Assembly (NCBI GenBank): GCA_000421085.1
Contig: ATWE01000013.1
Coordinates: 124,001-188,000, forward strand
DNA: 64,000 nucleotides
Reading direction: 5' to 3'
Source: Ensifer sp. USDA 6670
GTDB lineage: Bacteria; Pseudomonadota; Alphaproteobacteria; Rhizobiales; Rhizobiaceae
Position 1 is the stretch's first letter. Each line of letters opens with the position of its first letter. The translations under genes were made by a program, and so were the position numbers. Below the pieces are notes generated by a model, which ran no database searches, was not told the origin of the DNA, and was given only the letters and a program-made list of their open reading frames with translations. Shown one piece after another: positions 1 to 8,621 of the stretch.

Positions 1-263
<263 letters not shown>

Positions 264-337
264 TCAGGCATTCGTGGGACAGCCCCTAACGGGATGGTCT
301 TTGTATCTCATCGCAGCCGCGGCTGCATCGATGCGGC

Positions 338-368
338 GTATATAAGGACCGGCGTTTCGGACTGCAAG
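338..368 (-). promoter_or_regulatory. Candidate heat-shock (sigma-32 type) promoter of dnaK
   Basis: On the minus strand CTTGCAGT (361-368) lies 13 bp before CCTTATATAC (338-347), about 110 bp upstream of the dnaK ATG. Alphaproteobacterial RpoH promoters resemble CTTGAA, a spacer of about 12-15 bp, then CCATAT-like bases, so the match is partial. Assignment rests on position and family expectation only. Confidence 0.35.
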
Positions 369-443
369 GCATTCTGCGGGGGGATCGACGGCAAATGCAA
401 GCCGTCTTCCACAAACACCCGACGGGGGCCCGCTGCCGCTGGT

Positions 444-2702
444 TCAACCGCCGGTCAGCAGGTCGAACAGCGTCGTTCGGCGGGTCCCACCGGTGGTCTC
501 TCCGACGCCGGCCGGCGGGATTGGCCCTCCGGCCTGTTCTGCAGGCCGGACCTGATCGACGGCGGCCATGCCGTCCATGCTTTCGACGCCGTCCATGCCT
601 GCCGGACGCTCGGGGAAGACATCGCGATTATCAGTGCCGAATCCATCGGCCGGCATTTCGCCGGCAGCAGCGATGCCGCCTTCGTCGAAGACCGGCTGCA
701 CGCCCGTCGTGCCGAAGAGCGGCGAAGGCGAAAGACCCTCATGCGCCGCAATCATGAAATCGTGCCAGGCCCTGGCGGGAAGGCCGCCGCCGGTGACCTT
801 TTTCATGAACTTGCCGTCGTCGTTGCCGAACCAGATGCCGGTCGCGAGGTTGGAGGTGTAGCCGACGAAGAGCGCGTCGCGGAAGGACTGCGTCGTTCCG
901 GTCTTCCCTGCCGCCTCCCAGCCCGGCAGGCGCGCATTTTTGCCGGTGCCGTCCGTCAGCACGCGCACCATCATCCGGTTCATCTCGCTGACGATCGCCG
1001 GATCGAGCACCCGCGGCGGGTTGTCGTAGGTGTTTTCGTAAAGCACGGTGCCGTCGGCGGTGGAGATGCGCCGGATGACGTGCGGCGTCGCCTTGAAGCC
1101 GCCATTCATGAAGGGCGCATAGGAGGACGTCAGCTCCACCAGCGTCACTTCCGACGTGCCGAGCGCGATCGATGCATTGGCCTGCATGTCGGAATCTATG
1201 CCCAGCCGGTGCGCGAGTTTGACCACGTTCTGCGGTCCGACCTCCATCACGAGCTGGGCGGCGATGGTGTTCAGCGAACTGGCGAGCGCATCGGCGAGCG
1301 TCACCTCGCCGCGATATTTCTGATCGTAGTTTTCGGGTGTCCAGTTGCCGATCCGGACCGGCGCGTCGTTGCGCACGGACATCGGCGTGCGGCCGATCTC
1401 GAGCGCCGCCGCATAGACGAAGGGCTTGAAGGCCGAGCCCGGCTGGCGCTTCGCCTTGGAGGCGCGGTCGAACTGGCTTTCGGCATAGTCCCTGCCGCCG
1501 ACGAGCGCCCGGATGGCGCCTGTGCCGTCGATCGAGACGAGCGCCGCCTGGGAGGCGTTGAGCTTGCCGCCTTCGGCCTCGAGCCTCTCGGCGAGCACCT
1601 CTTCCGCCCTCTTCTCGAGCGCAAGGTCGATGGTCGTGTCGATGACGAGGTCTTGCGTGACTTCGCCGATCATCCCGGGGAGCTGGTCCATCACCATGTC
1701 GGCGACATAGTGCTCGGCGCCGGACCAGAAGCTCTTTGCCCGTGTCGGCGCCTGCGACATCGCCGTCGTGATCTCGGAATCGCTGATGAAGCCTTCCTCG
1801 CGCATTGCGCCGAGCACGAGCTGTGCGCGCTCCTCCGCCGCTTCGGGGTCTCGGGCCGGCGACAGCCGCGAAGGAGCCTTCAGAAGACCTGCGAGCAGCG
1901 CCGCCTCGCCGAGATTGACGTCGCGCGCCGACTTGTTGAAGTAGCGCCGCGAGGCCGCCTCGACGCCATAGGCATTCGACCCGAAGAAAACGCGGTTGAG
2001 GTACATCGCGAGAATCTGGTCCTTGGTGTATTTCTGCTCCAGCCAAAAGGCGAGCAGCACCTCCTGCACCTTGCGCTCCAGCGTCCGCTCCGGCGAGAGA
2101 AACAGGTTCTTGGCAAGCTGCTGGGTGAGCGTGGAGCCGCCCTGGACCATGCGGCCGCTCGTGACGTTCGTGAGCATGGCGCGCGCCAGCCCCAGCGGAT
2201 CGACTCCGAAATGCGAATAGAAGCGGCGATCCTCGATGGCGATCACCGCCTGCGGGATATAGGGCGACATGTCTTCGAGAGCGATCGCCTCGCCGCCGGT
2301 CGCGCCCCTGTTGGCGATGATGTCGCCATTGGCCGCGAGAATCTTGACGTTGGGCGGCCGTTCGGGGATCGACCAGCTCGTCGCGCTCGGCATACGCGCG
2401 CCGTAATAGAGCACGAGCCCGCCGACGCCGATCGCCCCCCATATGCCGAGCACGATGCACCAATAGGCGAACCGCCGGACGAGGCCGAAGAACCCGCCGC
2501 CGGAACCGCTTCTCCCGGAGCCAAGCCCGCCGGCGCGCCTGCCGCGCTTTTCTCGCCTGGCGCCGCGTTCGGGCGACTTGGCGCGCTTCGGCTTGCTGCC
2601 GCCGCCCGAGACGCGGTCGCTCGCGTCGACGCGCAGGTCGCCGCCGTCGTCGCTACCGCCGAAGGAAGGCTCTATCCGCTGTCCTGATTTGCCGCTCGCC
2701 AT
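444..2702 (-). CDS. Class A (bifunctional) penicillin-binding protein, PBP1 type
   Basis: A membrane-anchored peptidoglycan synthase of 752 residues that polymerises lipid II and crosslinks the glycan strands in the periplasm. From the chosen start there is a basic, Gly/Ser/Arg-rich cytoplasmic tail (1-75), one membrane segment (about 77-100), a GT51 transglycosylase domain with catalytic Glu157 in EDRRFYSHFG and the QGGSTLTQQLAKN block, then a transpeptidase domain with SAFK (Ser423, Lys426), SLN (476-478) and KTGT. I chose ATG 2702, which gives MASGKSGQRIEPS; an in-frame ATG at 2744 and one at 2834 are possible, and no ribosome site decides clearly. Its downstream neighbour is dnaK. Whether it matches PBP1A or PBP1C of other rhizobia cannot be settled here. 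Confidence 0.93.
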   Translation of the reverse strand: MASGKSGQRIEPSFGGSDDGGDLRVDASDRVSGGGSKPKRAKSPERGARREKRGRRAGGLGSGRSGSGGGFFGLVRRFAYWCIVLGIWGAIGVGGLVLYYGARMPSATSWSIPERPPNVKILAANGDIIANRGATGGEAIALEDMSPYIPQAVIAIEDRRFYSHFGVDPLGLARAMLTNVTSGRMVQGGSTLTQQLAKNLFLSPERTLERKVQEVLLAFWLEQKYTKDQILAMYLNRVFFGSNAYGVEAASRRYFNKSARDVNLGEAALLAGLLKAPSRLSPARDPEAAEERAQLVLGAMREEGFISDSEITTAMSQAPTRAKSFWSGAEHYVADMVMDQLPGMIGEVTQDLVIDTTIDLALEKRAEEVLAERLEAEGGKLNASQAALVSIDGTGAIRALVGGRDYAESQFDRASKAKRQPGSAFKPFVYAAALEIGRTPMSVRNDAPVRIGNWTPENYDQKYRGEVTLADALASSLNTIAAQLVMEVGPQNVVKLAHRLGIDSDMQANASIALGTSEVTLVELTSSYAPFMNGGFKATPHVIRRISTADGTVLYENTYDNPPRVLDPAIVSEMNRMMVRVLTDGTGKNARLPGWEAAGKTGTTQSFRDALFVGYTSNLATGIWFGNDDGKFMKKVTGGGLPARAWHDFMIAAHEGLSPSPLFGTTGVQPVFDEGGIAAAGEMPADGFGTDNRDVFPERPAGMDGVESMDGMAAVDQVRPAEQAGGPIPPAGVGETTGGTRRTTLFDLLTGG

Positions 2703-2981
2703 GCCGGAAGGAAATATCCCTTTGGGGCCGGACCGGGTGCCCATCGCCCGCAAGCGATCCCGGCCGTGCCGTTGTCGTGCGGGAGGCTCCACCCCGTCCG
2801 CTGGTGCCGATCCGTTGTACTTTAAATGCGGCAATTTAAGGGGAAGTTAAGAGCTCCGTTACGAAAAAGGCAGATTGTTCAAAACCTTGCACTCGGTAGT
2901 CTGCAGCGGGATTCCCGGACCTTGCGCGTTCCGCCGCGCCGATTATGGTGCGCTCTTTAAGTCGACGGACGGGTGCTGAGC

Positions 2982-3413
2982 GTGACCAGAATCAATTGTG
3001 TACCGCCTTCGGAGTTAAGCGGGCCGCATCTCGTCGCCGAATATCGTGAGCTGCCACGCATCTTTGCACTTGTGCGCGGTGCGATCGCACGCGACGAGCG
3101 CCCGAATGACCGCCGCAATCCCACGTCTTACACCCTCGGCAAGGGGCATGTCCGCTTCTTCTACAGCCGCCTCGGCTATCTCGCCGAACGGCAGGCCGCG
3201 CTGATCGCGGAAATGCAGCGTCGCGGCTACAAGCCAGCGTTTCTGGACCCACGCGGACTGCTCGAAGGTATCCCGCCTGAATGGTGCAACGCGTGGGAGC
3301 CGACGCCGGACGCGATCGCTCTCAATCGCGAGCGTATCCGGGAGCGGACGAGACAGGCGATCCTGCGAAGCGCGGGCGCACCGGCTGAAGACTTGCCCGG
3401 TCCGGAAGGCTGA
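2982..3413 (+). CDS. Pyrimidine-dimer DNA glycosylase, T4 endonuclease V family
   Basis: Predicted base-excision enzyme that cuts the glycosyl bond at UV-induced cyclobutane dimers and nicks the DNA (Pyr_excise family), about 143 residues like phage T4 DenV (138). After the initiator the protein reads TRIN, then SEL..H..AEYRELPR at the same spacing as DenV: nucleophile Thr2, Arg3, His16, Arg22 and Glu23 are all kept, as is GKGHVRFFY. In DenV the alpha-amino group of Thr2 is the nucleophile, so the start must be the codon just before Thr. That fixes GTG 2982 rather than the in-frame GTG at 2973. The gene diverges from the PBP gene and is followed by a small RNA gene. A lateral origin is possible but base composition looks native. 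Confidence 0.93.
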   Translation: MTRINCVPPSELSGPHLVAEYRELPRIFALVRGAIARDERPNDRRNPTSYTLGKGHVRFFYSRLGYLAERQAALIAEMQRRGYKPAFLDPRGLLEGIPPEWCNAWEPTPDAIALNRERIRERTRQAILRSAGAPAEDLPGPEG

Positions 3414-3483
3414 ACGCCGTCTTGCATCCCGCGCAATGCTGCAATGCAACATTCGCACTATTACCTCAGCGAGAATGATCTAT

Positions 3484-3608
3484 TCTCCTCCTTGTCGAAG
3501 CGCTGTACCTCCTCCCACGGCGCCCGGCATTCGGTCGGTTCACTCCTCCTCCCAGGACCGACCAAGTTTAAGACCCCGAGCCACCTCCTCCCGGCTCGGG
3601 GTCTTTCT
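3484..3608 (+). ncRNA. Small trans-acting RNA with three anti-Shine-Dalgarno hairpins (alpha-r14 / NfeR1-like)
   Basis: Three successive hairpins each display the same CCTCCTCCC loop. Hairpin 1: arms 3500-3506 and 3517-3523, loop 3507-3516. Hairpin 2: nine-pair arms 3533-3541 and 3555-3563. Hairpin 3: thirteen-pair arms 3570-3582 and 3593-3605, loop 3583-3592, then a short T-rich tail, which makes it the intrinsic terminator. This is the architecture described for the rhizobial alpha-r14 family (NfeR1 in S. meliloti), about 123 nt long, whose exposed motif pairs with ribosome binding sites of target mRNAs. The 5' end is estimated by counting 123-125 nt back from the terminator; I could not fix a promoter. 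Confidence 0.8.
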
Positions 3609-3723
3609 GTATCTGGCGATACCTGAAAACGCATTGCATGCGCGCGAAGCGCTTCGGGTTTGGCGAGATGCACAGGGCGAAAAACTCGTGGCTGCGGCCG
3701 CAAAGCGCGTGTATCACCACCCC

Positions 3724-4614
3724 ATGAGACCCAAGGCAAACGGTTACGTCTTCGCGCTTCTGGCGATCGTCATCTTCTCGATCCAGGACGGCATCTCGAA
3801 GCATCTGGGCGCCATCTACCCGCCGGTCTTCGTGGCAATGATCCGCTACTGGGCCTTTGCCGGCTTCGCTGCGGCGATCGCGGCGCGGGCGCCGGGCGGT
3901 TTTGCAGCGACCGCGGTGACGAGAAAGCCGCTCATTCAGCTCCTGCGGGGCGTCCTGTTGCCCGTGCAGATCGTCGTGGTGATAACGTCCTTCACCATCG
4001 TCGGGCTGGCGCATTCGCAGGCGATCCTCGCGGCCACCCCGCTCTTCGTGGCGCTCCTGTCGATGCCGCTGCTCGGCGAGCGGGTCGGATGGCGGCGCTG
4101 GTCGGCGATTGCCGTCGGACTTCTCGGCGTTCTTCTGATCCTGCGGCCGGAAGACGGGTCGTTCGACCTGAACTTTCTGCTGCCGCTGGCGGCAGCCGTG
4201 ATGTTCGCCTTCTATGTCATCACGACCAGGCTTGCCAGTCGCGAAGACTCGGCGATGACCAGCTTCTTCTATACCGGCATCGTCGGCGCCTTCGCGATCA
4301 GTCTCGTCGGGCCCTTCTTCTGGGCGACGCTTTCCGGGACGGACTGGATCTGGATGGTGCTGCTCTGCATCACCGGCACGTCGAGCCACTATTTTCTGAT
4401 CCGCGCCTACGACATGCTCGATGCCGCTGCGGTTCAGCCGCTGACCTACCTGCAGCTCGTCTTCGCCTCCGTCATGGGGGTGACCATCTTCGGCGAGACG
4501 CTGACGACGAACATGATCGTCGGCTCGGTGCTGGTGGTCGCCGCCGGCATCTTCACCATCTGGCGCGAACATGTCGTCGGCCGGCGAAAGGCCGATCTGC
4601 CGCCGCCTCCGTAA
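3724..4614 (+). CDS. EamA/DMT-family permease
   Basis: Inner-membrane transporter of the drug/metabolite superfamily, 296 residues, with two tandem EamA repeats of about five hydrophobic helices each (YVFALLAIVIFSIQDGISK at the start; LPLAAAVMFAFYVITTRLAS opens the second repeat). Such proteins usually export amino acids, nucleosides or other small metabolites, but the substrate cannot be read from sequence. ATG 3724 was chosen because it starts directly before helix 1; the open frame extends upstream through the sRNA hairpins, which would be non-native protein. No good ribosome site is visible. The gene stands alone between the sRNA and a secreted protein. Confidence 0.85.
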   Translation: MRPKANGYVFALLAIVIFSIQDGISKHLGAIYPPVFVAMIRYWAFAGFAAAIAARAPGGFAATAVTRKPLIQLLRGVLLPVQIVVVITSFTIVGLAHSQAILAATPLFVALLSMPLLGERVGWRRWSAIAVGLLGVLLILRPEDGSFDLNFLLPLAAAVMFAFYVITTRLASREDSAMTSFFYTGIVGAFAISLVGPFFWATLSGTDWIWMVLLCITGTSSHYFLIRAYDMLDAAAVQPLTYLQLVFASVMGVTIFGETLTTNMIVGSVLVVAAGIFTIWREHVVGRRKADLPPPP

Positions 4615-4665
4615 GGCCCTCTCCTTCGACTCAAAATCGTCGGGATCGTAGCGGACACTCGCGAC

Positions 4666-4689
4666 CGCGCCGGCTTCTCGGCCGGCGCG
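4666..4689 (+). terminator. GC-rich hairpin after the EamA gene
   Basis: CGCGCCGGC (4666-4674) pairs perfectly with GCCGGCGCG (4681-4689) around a six-base loop. There is no T tract after it, so it may be a weak terminator or a leader hairpin of the gene starting at 4714. Confidence 0.4.
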
Positions 4690-4713
4690 CTCATCCGTTC
4701 GAAAGGAGAGAGA

Positions 4714-5205
4714 ATGAGGGTTCGCTGCACCGTGCTGGTCGCCCTTGCCGCCCTTGCCGCGCAGGGTATCGAGGCCAGGGCACAGGAGGAATTTCCCTAT
4801 GTCGACGACCGTTCCGACGGCGCGGCGCTCGTCCGCTCGCTCTACAACGCGATCAATCGGAAGGAATATGCCAGAGCCTACGGCTACTTCGGGGCGTCGA
4901 AACCCGTCGGCGAATTCAAGGCCTTCGCAGATGGTTATGCAAAGACGGTGTCAGTGGAAGCAAAGTTCGGCAAGGTCGTCACGGAGGGCGCTGCCGGCAG
5001 CATCTATTCGGCCGTTCCGGTCGCGATCAAATCCATCGAAGAAGGCGGAAAGGCCCGCTTCTTCTCCGGCTGTTACGTGACGAGGATCATCAATCCTTCG
5101 CTGCAGGTTCCGCCCTTCACGCCCTATCAGATCGAGACGGCCCGGCTCGACAAAGCCGAAGGCCCCATCGAGAAGGCGATCCCCGCCACCTGCAACGTCC
5201 CCTGA
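4714..5205 (+). CDS. Secreted protein of unknown function
   Basis: 163 residues with a clear Sec signal peptide (MRVRCTVLVALAALAAQG, predicted cut after ARA near residue 23). The mature part begins with an acidic stretch and a segment DGAALVRSLYNAINRKEYARAYGYF that resembles the first helices of NTF2-like or SnoaL-like folds; two cysteines (in SGCYVT and near the C-terminus, ATCNVP) could form a disulfide in the periplasm. An excellent ribosome site (AAAGGAGAG, 4702-4710) supports the ATG. I recognise no family name. It is transcribed alone, convergent with the following membrane protein gene. Confidence 0.75.
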   Translation: MRVRCTVLVALAALAAQGIEARAQEEFPYVDDRSDGAALVRSLYNAINRKEYARAYGYFGASKPVGEFKAFADGYAKTVSVEAKFGKVVTEGAAGSIYSAVPVAIKSIEEGGKARFFSGCYVTRIINPSLQVPPFTPYQIETARLDKAEGPIEKAIPATCNVP

Positions 5206-5211
5206 TGCCTA

Positions 5212-5246
5212 GAGCAATTCCACGAAAAGTGCGGAGCGGTTTTCCT
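5212..5246. repeat. RIME-like intergenic palindrome, short copy
   Basis: The sequence AGAGCAATTCCACGAAAAGT and the following GCGGAGCGGTTTTCC belong to the same family as copies at 11984, 18049, 19096, 47383, 50590 and 59429. It sits between the stops of two convergent genes. Confidence 0.7.
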
Positions 5247-6194
5247 CTAAGGCTCCTTCGCGCCCCGCTCCGCCAGAAAGCGTGAATGCTCGAAGACGAG
5301 GATGACCACGAGCGCCATCACAAAGGGGATGAGGAGGTAGAGCAGCCGGAAAATTGCAAGCGCGGCCAGAACGTCGGCCGGGTCCATTTCCGGCAGCGCC
5401 GCGATGAAGACGAATTCCAGAACACCGATGCCGCCCGGCGCATGGGAGAGCAGCGCAGCGGAGAAGGATGCGAGGAAGATGCCCAGAATGACCACATAGC
5501 CGGGATTGCCGGCTTCCGGCAGCGCGAAGTAGATGATGCCGGCAGCGCCCAGAAGCTCGACGGGGGCGATGATCAATTGCCTCAGCACGATGGAGGGCCG
5601 CGGGTAATGCAGCTGGAACCAGCGCGTGCGCAGCGGCCGCATGCCGACCAGGCTGCCGAGTACGTAGAGCGCGATGAGCGCGAGAATGAGGCACCCCGTC
5701 GTCAATGACATTTCGATCGGCAGGAACTCCGAAAATCTCTCGATGATATTCGGCTTCAAGAGCAGCACGATGGCCGAGAGCATCAGCGTGCCGAGCGTGA
5801 AGGTGAAGGAGCAGAAGGCGACGAGCACGCCCACCTCTCCGGGCGTCAGGCCCTTCGACCGATAGGCTCGATAGCGCACCACCGCGCCGGAAAAAACCGA
5901 GGCGCCGAGATTGTGCGAAAGCGCATAGGTGGTGAACGAGCAGAGGGTGATGAACCACAGCGAGATGCGGTGGCCGAGATGATCGAGCGCCAGCCGGTCA
6001 TAGGCCGCAAGCGCCGCATAGGCGACAAGCGTCGAACCGATCGCGAGCAGCCAGCTTTCGAGCGATATGGCCTGGAAGCTCGCCACGAATTCGTTGAGAG
6101 ACAGGCCGCGCAGTTCATCGACGAGCGCGCGCACCGAAATCAAGATCGCCGCCAGCCCGACGACGGGCCAGAAATATGCCTTGAGCCGTTTCAT
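5247..6194 (-). CDS. Integral membrane protein, LPG-synthase transmembrane family (UPF0104/YbhN-like)
   Basis: 315 residues with about eight hydrophobic helices and the short conserved blocks of the family that forms the flippase half of MprF: the NLGASVFSGAVVRYRAYR stretch near residue 95 and the glycine-rich HAPGGIGVLEFVF near residue 250. The aminoacyl-transferase domain of full MprF is absent, so it should not make lysyl-phosphatidylglycerol itself; lipid translocation is the family-based guess. ATG 6194 starts just before helix 1. It lies downstream of an M20 peptidase on the same strand, separated by 363 bp, so it is probably transcribed alone. Confidence 0.85.
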   Translation of the reverse strand: MKRLKAYFWPVVGLAAILISVRALVDELRGLSLNEFVASFQAISLESWLLAIGSTLVAYAALAAYDRLALDHLGHRISLWFITLCSFTTYALSHNLGASVFSGAVVRYRAYRSKGLTPGEVGVLVAFCSFTFTLGTLMLSAIVLLLKPNIIERFSEFLPIEMSLTTGCLILALIALYVLGSLVGMRPLRTRWFQLHYPRPSIVLRQLIIAPVELLGAAGIIYFALPEAGNPGYVVILGIFLASFSAALLSHAPGGIGVLEFVFIAALPEMDPADVLAALAIFRLLYLLIPFVMALVVILVFEHSRFLAERGAKEP

Positions 6195-6557
6195 GCCGGG
6201 GCTTCTGCGTGATTCCCCGGAGGAAATCGATTTACAAGCGAAGTGTCGGGGCGATGCGGGTGCCCGTCAGCAGCGGCCGGTTGGAGGCACGTCAAGCGCA
6301 TCGCGGTTCGGCCGAGCTGGCGATGCCCATTCTGCGTCTTGAAAGAAACATGCTCGGGACGAGGCGTCCCGATCCTTGCACTTGCCAACAGCCCATTTCC
6401 CACTTTGATTTGTTTTCAAAAAGGGAAGCATCCCAAGGCAGGCAGGTCAAGCAAAGTCGACTTGATATCCGCCAAGCCGGTCCGATTTGTCATTCATGGC
6501 CGAAGGCGGTGGACAATGGCCGAACGGTGTTCACCATAGCCCCCCGCCTGCAAGGCG
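6195..6557. other. Gene-free interval between the UPF0104 and M20 peptidase genes
   Basis: No convincing coding frame. The one clear structure is a perfect inverted repeat, TCGGGACG (6354-6361) and CGTCCCGA (6365-6372) with a three-base centre, which could be a hairpin in the peptidase 3' region or an operator. It has no strong T tract on either strand. Confidence 0.5.
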
Positions 6558-7952
6558 TTACCGCGTGCCGAGCGCGTCGAGAATGCGGACCCACGAGCGG
6601 ATGCCCTTGTGGAAGGACGTGAGCTCGTATTTCTCATTGGGCGAGTGGATGCGGTCGTCGGAAAGACCGAACCCGACCAGCAGCGATTCCATGCCGAGCA
6701 TCCGCTGGAAATCGCCGACGATCGGTATGGAGCCGCCCATGCCGATGACCACGGCGGGTTTCGGCCATTCATCCGAAAGTGCCGCCTTCGCCGTGGTCAG
6801 CAGCGCCGAATCATAGGGCAGATGAATAGCCGGCGAACCGCCATGCGTATGAAATTCGACGGAGCAGTCCGCCGGAACCTTCGAGCGGACATAGGCTCGG
6901 AAGCTCTCGCGGATCCTGGCAGGGTCCTGCTTGCCGACCAGGCGGAACGAAACCTTGGCGGAGGCCTCCGCGGCGATCACCGTCTTGAATCCTTCGCCCG
7001 TATAGCCGCCTGTGATGCCGTTTATCTCCGCCGTCGGCCGCGCCCAGGTGAGTTCGAGCACGGAGCGGCCCTTTTCGCCGGAAGGGATCGAGAGGCCGAT
7101 CTCCCCGAGGAATTTCTCGGCCGTTTGACCGAGCGTTTCCCAAGCGGCCTTGATCTCGGCCGGCGTCTCCTCGACGCCTTCGTAGAAATCGCCGAGCGTC
7201 ACGCGGCCGGTCTCGTCGTGAAGGCCGGCGAGAATCTCGGCCAGGATATGGATCGGGTTCGCCGCCGCGCCACCGAAATAACCGGAGTGCAGGTCGCGGT
7301 CCGCCGCCTTGACGATGACCTCCTCGCCGACGAGGCCCCGCAAGCCTGCCGAAATCGCGGGCGTCTCCCGGTCCCACATGCCGGTGTCGCAGACAAGCGC
7401 GTAGTCGGCCTTGAGTTCCCCGGCATTGGCTTCGAGGAAGGGCTTGAGCGACGGAGAGCCGGATTCCTCTTCGCCCTCGAACAGGATGGTGATGCGACAG
7501 GGCAAGGCGCCACGGGTTTCCTTATAGGCACGCACTGCCTCGACGAAGGTCATCAACTGGCCCTTGTCGTCGGCCGTACCCCGGCCGGTAATGATCTTGC
7601 GGCCGGGCTCGACCTCCTTGACGGAGGGCTCGAAAGGCGGCGTCTCCCAGAGGTTCAGGGGATCGACCGGCTGCACATCGTAATGGCCGTAGAAGAGCAG
7701 GTGAGGAGCGTCGGCCTCTTCGGCAGCGTGATGGGCGACCACCATCGGGTGGCCGGGCGTATCGCGCACCGAGGCTTCGAATCCGAGCGTTCCGAGTTCC
7801 GCCGCCAGCCACTCCGCAGCCTTGCGGCACTCCGCCTTGAAGGCGGGGTCGGTGGAAATGGACTTGATGCGGACGAGGTCGAACAGCCGCTCGAGGCTTT
7901 GCGGGAGATTTGCGTCGGCGCGCTCGAGAACCGGGGTGATATCTGCCATCAT
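6558..7952 (-). CDS. M20-family zinc peptidase (dipeptidase / CPG2-like)
   Basis: A cytosolic di-zinc peptidase of 464 residues in the ArgE/DapE/carnosinase group. Visible metal and catalytic motifs are FYGHYDVQPVD (first His and the catalytic Asp), GRGTADDKGQ (bridging Asp), EGEEESGS (catalytic Glu plus metal Glu), a later metal ligand in the DTGMWDRE segment and the C-terminal HSPNEK His. The middle section is the usual dimerisation lid. Adjacent ATG codons at 7952 and 7949 both follow AAGGA at 7958-7962; I give the first. Substrate is unknown: relatives act on dipeptides or N-acyl amino acids. A MarR gene lies upstream in the same direction, across a 98 bp gap. Confidence 0.92.
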   Translation of the reverse strand: MMADITPVLERADANLPQSLERLFDLVRIKSISTDPAFKAECRKAAEWLAAELGTLGFEASVRDTPGHPMVVAHHAAEEADAPHLLFYGHYDVQPVDPLNLWETPPFEPSVKEVEPGRKIITGRGTADDKGQLMTFVEAVRAYKETRGALPCRITILFEGEEESGSPSLKPFLEANAGELKADYALVCDTGMWDRETPAISAGLRGLVGEEVIVKAADRDLHSGYFGGAAANPIHILAEILAGLHDETGRVTLGDFYEGVEETPAEIKAAWETLGQTAEKFLGEIGLSIPSGEKGRSVLELTWARPTAEINGITGGYTGEGFKTVIAAEASAKVSFRLVGKQDPARIRESFRAYVRSKVPADCSVEFHTHGGSPAIHLPYDSALLTTAKAALSDEWPKPAVVIGMGGSIPIVGDFQRMLGMESLLVGFGLSDDRIHSPNEKYELTSFHKGIRSWVRILDALGTR

Positions 7953-8050
7953 GCGAATCCTTTTTGGGTTTCGCGGCAAAACTAGAATCGAAACCCGGCG
8001 GCTTTAAGCGAAAACTTTTGATACAACGATAAATTGTCAGATGAAGAGAA

Positions 8051-8494
8051 TCAGGAAGCGTCGCCGTGGCGCGCCGTATTCGCGAGCGCCATGCGCATAT
8101 ATTGGAGCATCAGTTCTTTTTCGAAGCGGCGAAAGCCGGAAAGCAGCGACTGCTCCGCTGCTGCAGCAGCCTCCTTCGCAGCGGTCTCCATCTTACGGGC
8201 TCGTTCCGTCAGGAATATCTGCTGAGAACGCTTGTCGTTCGGATGCTTGCGGCGGACGATAAGGCCGTCGCGCTCCATTCGGGCGAGCGTATTGGCCATG
8301 GTTGCCTGCTCGATATCGAGCCGGTCGAGAAGCTGTCTCTGCGTCAGCCCTTCTTCGGACCATAATTCCAGGAGGACCGGGAATTGCCCGGGAGCAAAGC
8401 CGAGTTTCTGACCGCGCTCCTGCAGGGCGCGCGAGAAACCCCTCGCCAACAAGCTGGCCAGGTAAGTCGCAGATTCCATACGATTGAAGGCCAT
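8051..8494 (-). CDS. MarR-family transcriptional regulator
   Basis: 147-residue winged-helix repressor. The HTH region LTQRQLLDRLDIEQATMANTLARMERDGLI and the wing RKHPNDKRSQQIFLT are typical of MarR proteins that sense aromatic or oxidative compounds. ATG 8494 gives MAFNRMESATYLASLL, matching the normal distance to helix 1; a second ATG at 8479 would also do, and neither has a strong ribosome site. The gene lies just downstream of, and on the same strand as, the AbcR-like sRNA beside polA, which is the arrangement I recall for S. meliloti. Its ligand and targets are not visible. Confidence 0.9.
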   Translation of the reverse strand: MAFNRMESATYLASLLARGFSRALQERGQKLGFAPGQFPVLLELWSEEGLTQRQLLDRLDIEQATMANTLARMERDGLIVRRKHPNDKRSQQIFLTERARKMETAAKEAAAAAEQSLLSGFRRFEKELMLQYMRMALANTARHGDAS

Positions 8495-8621
8495 GCCTAT
8501 GCCTACGCGGGAAGCGGCGCGAAGACAAGTTACAATGCCTGCGATGGAGCCGAACTGCGCCGACTTCACGGGGATTTGAGACTGCGTGGCGATATGCTTT
8601 CGACTGGCGGGCACAGGCAAC

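Noticed and set aside
3660-5285. 541-codon frame over the EamA gene and the secreted protein gene
   Set aside because: It is an out-of-frame shadow with repetitive Arg-rich composition; both real genes have family or signal-peptide support.
6191-6403. 70-codon minus-strand frame before the UPF0104 gene
   Set aside because: No homology, no ribosome site and atypical composition; treated as non-coding.
8525-8545. TTGTAACTTGT-like word upstream of the MarR gene as an operator
   Set aside because: The arms do not form a true dyad and only one copy exists, so the support is too weak.
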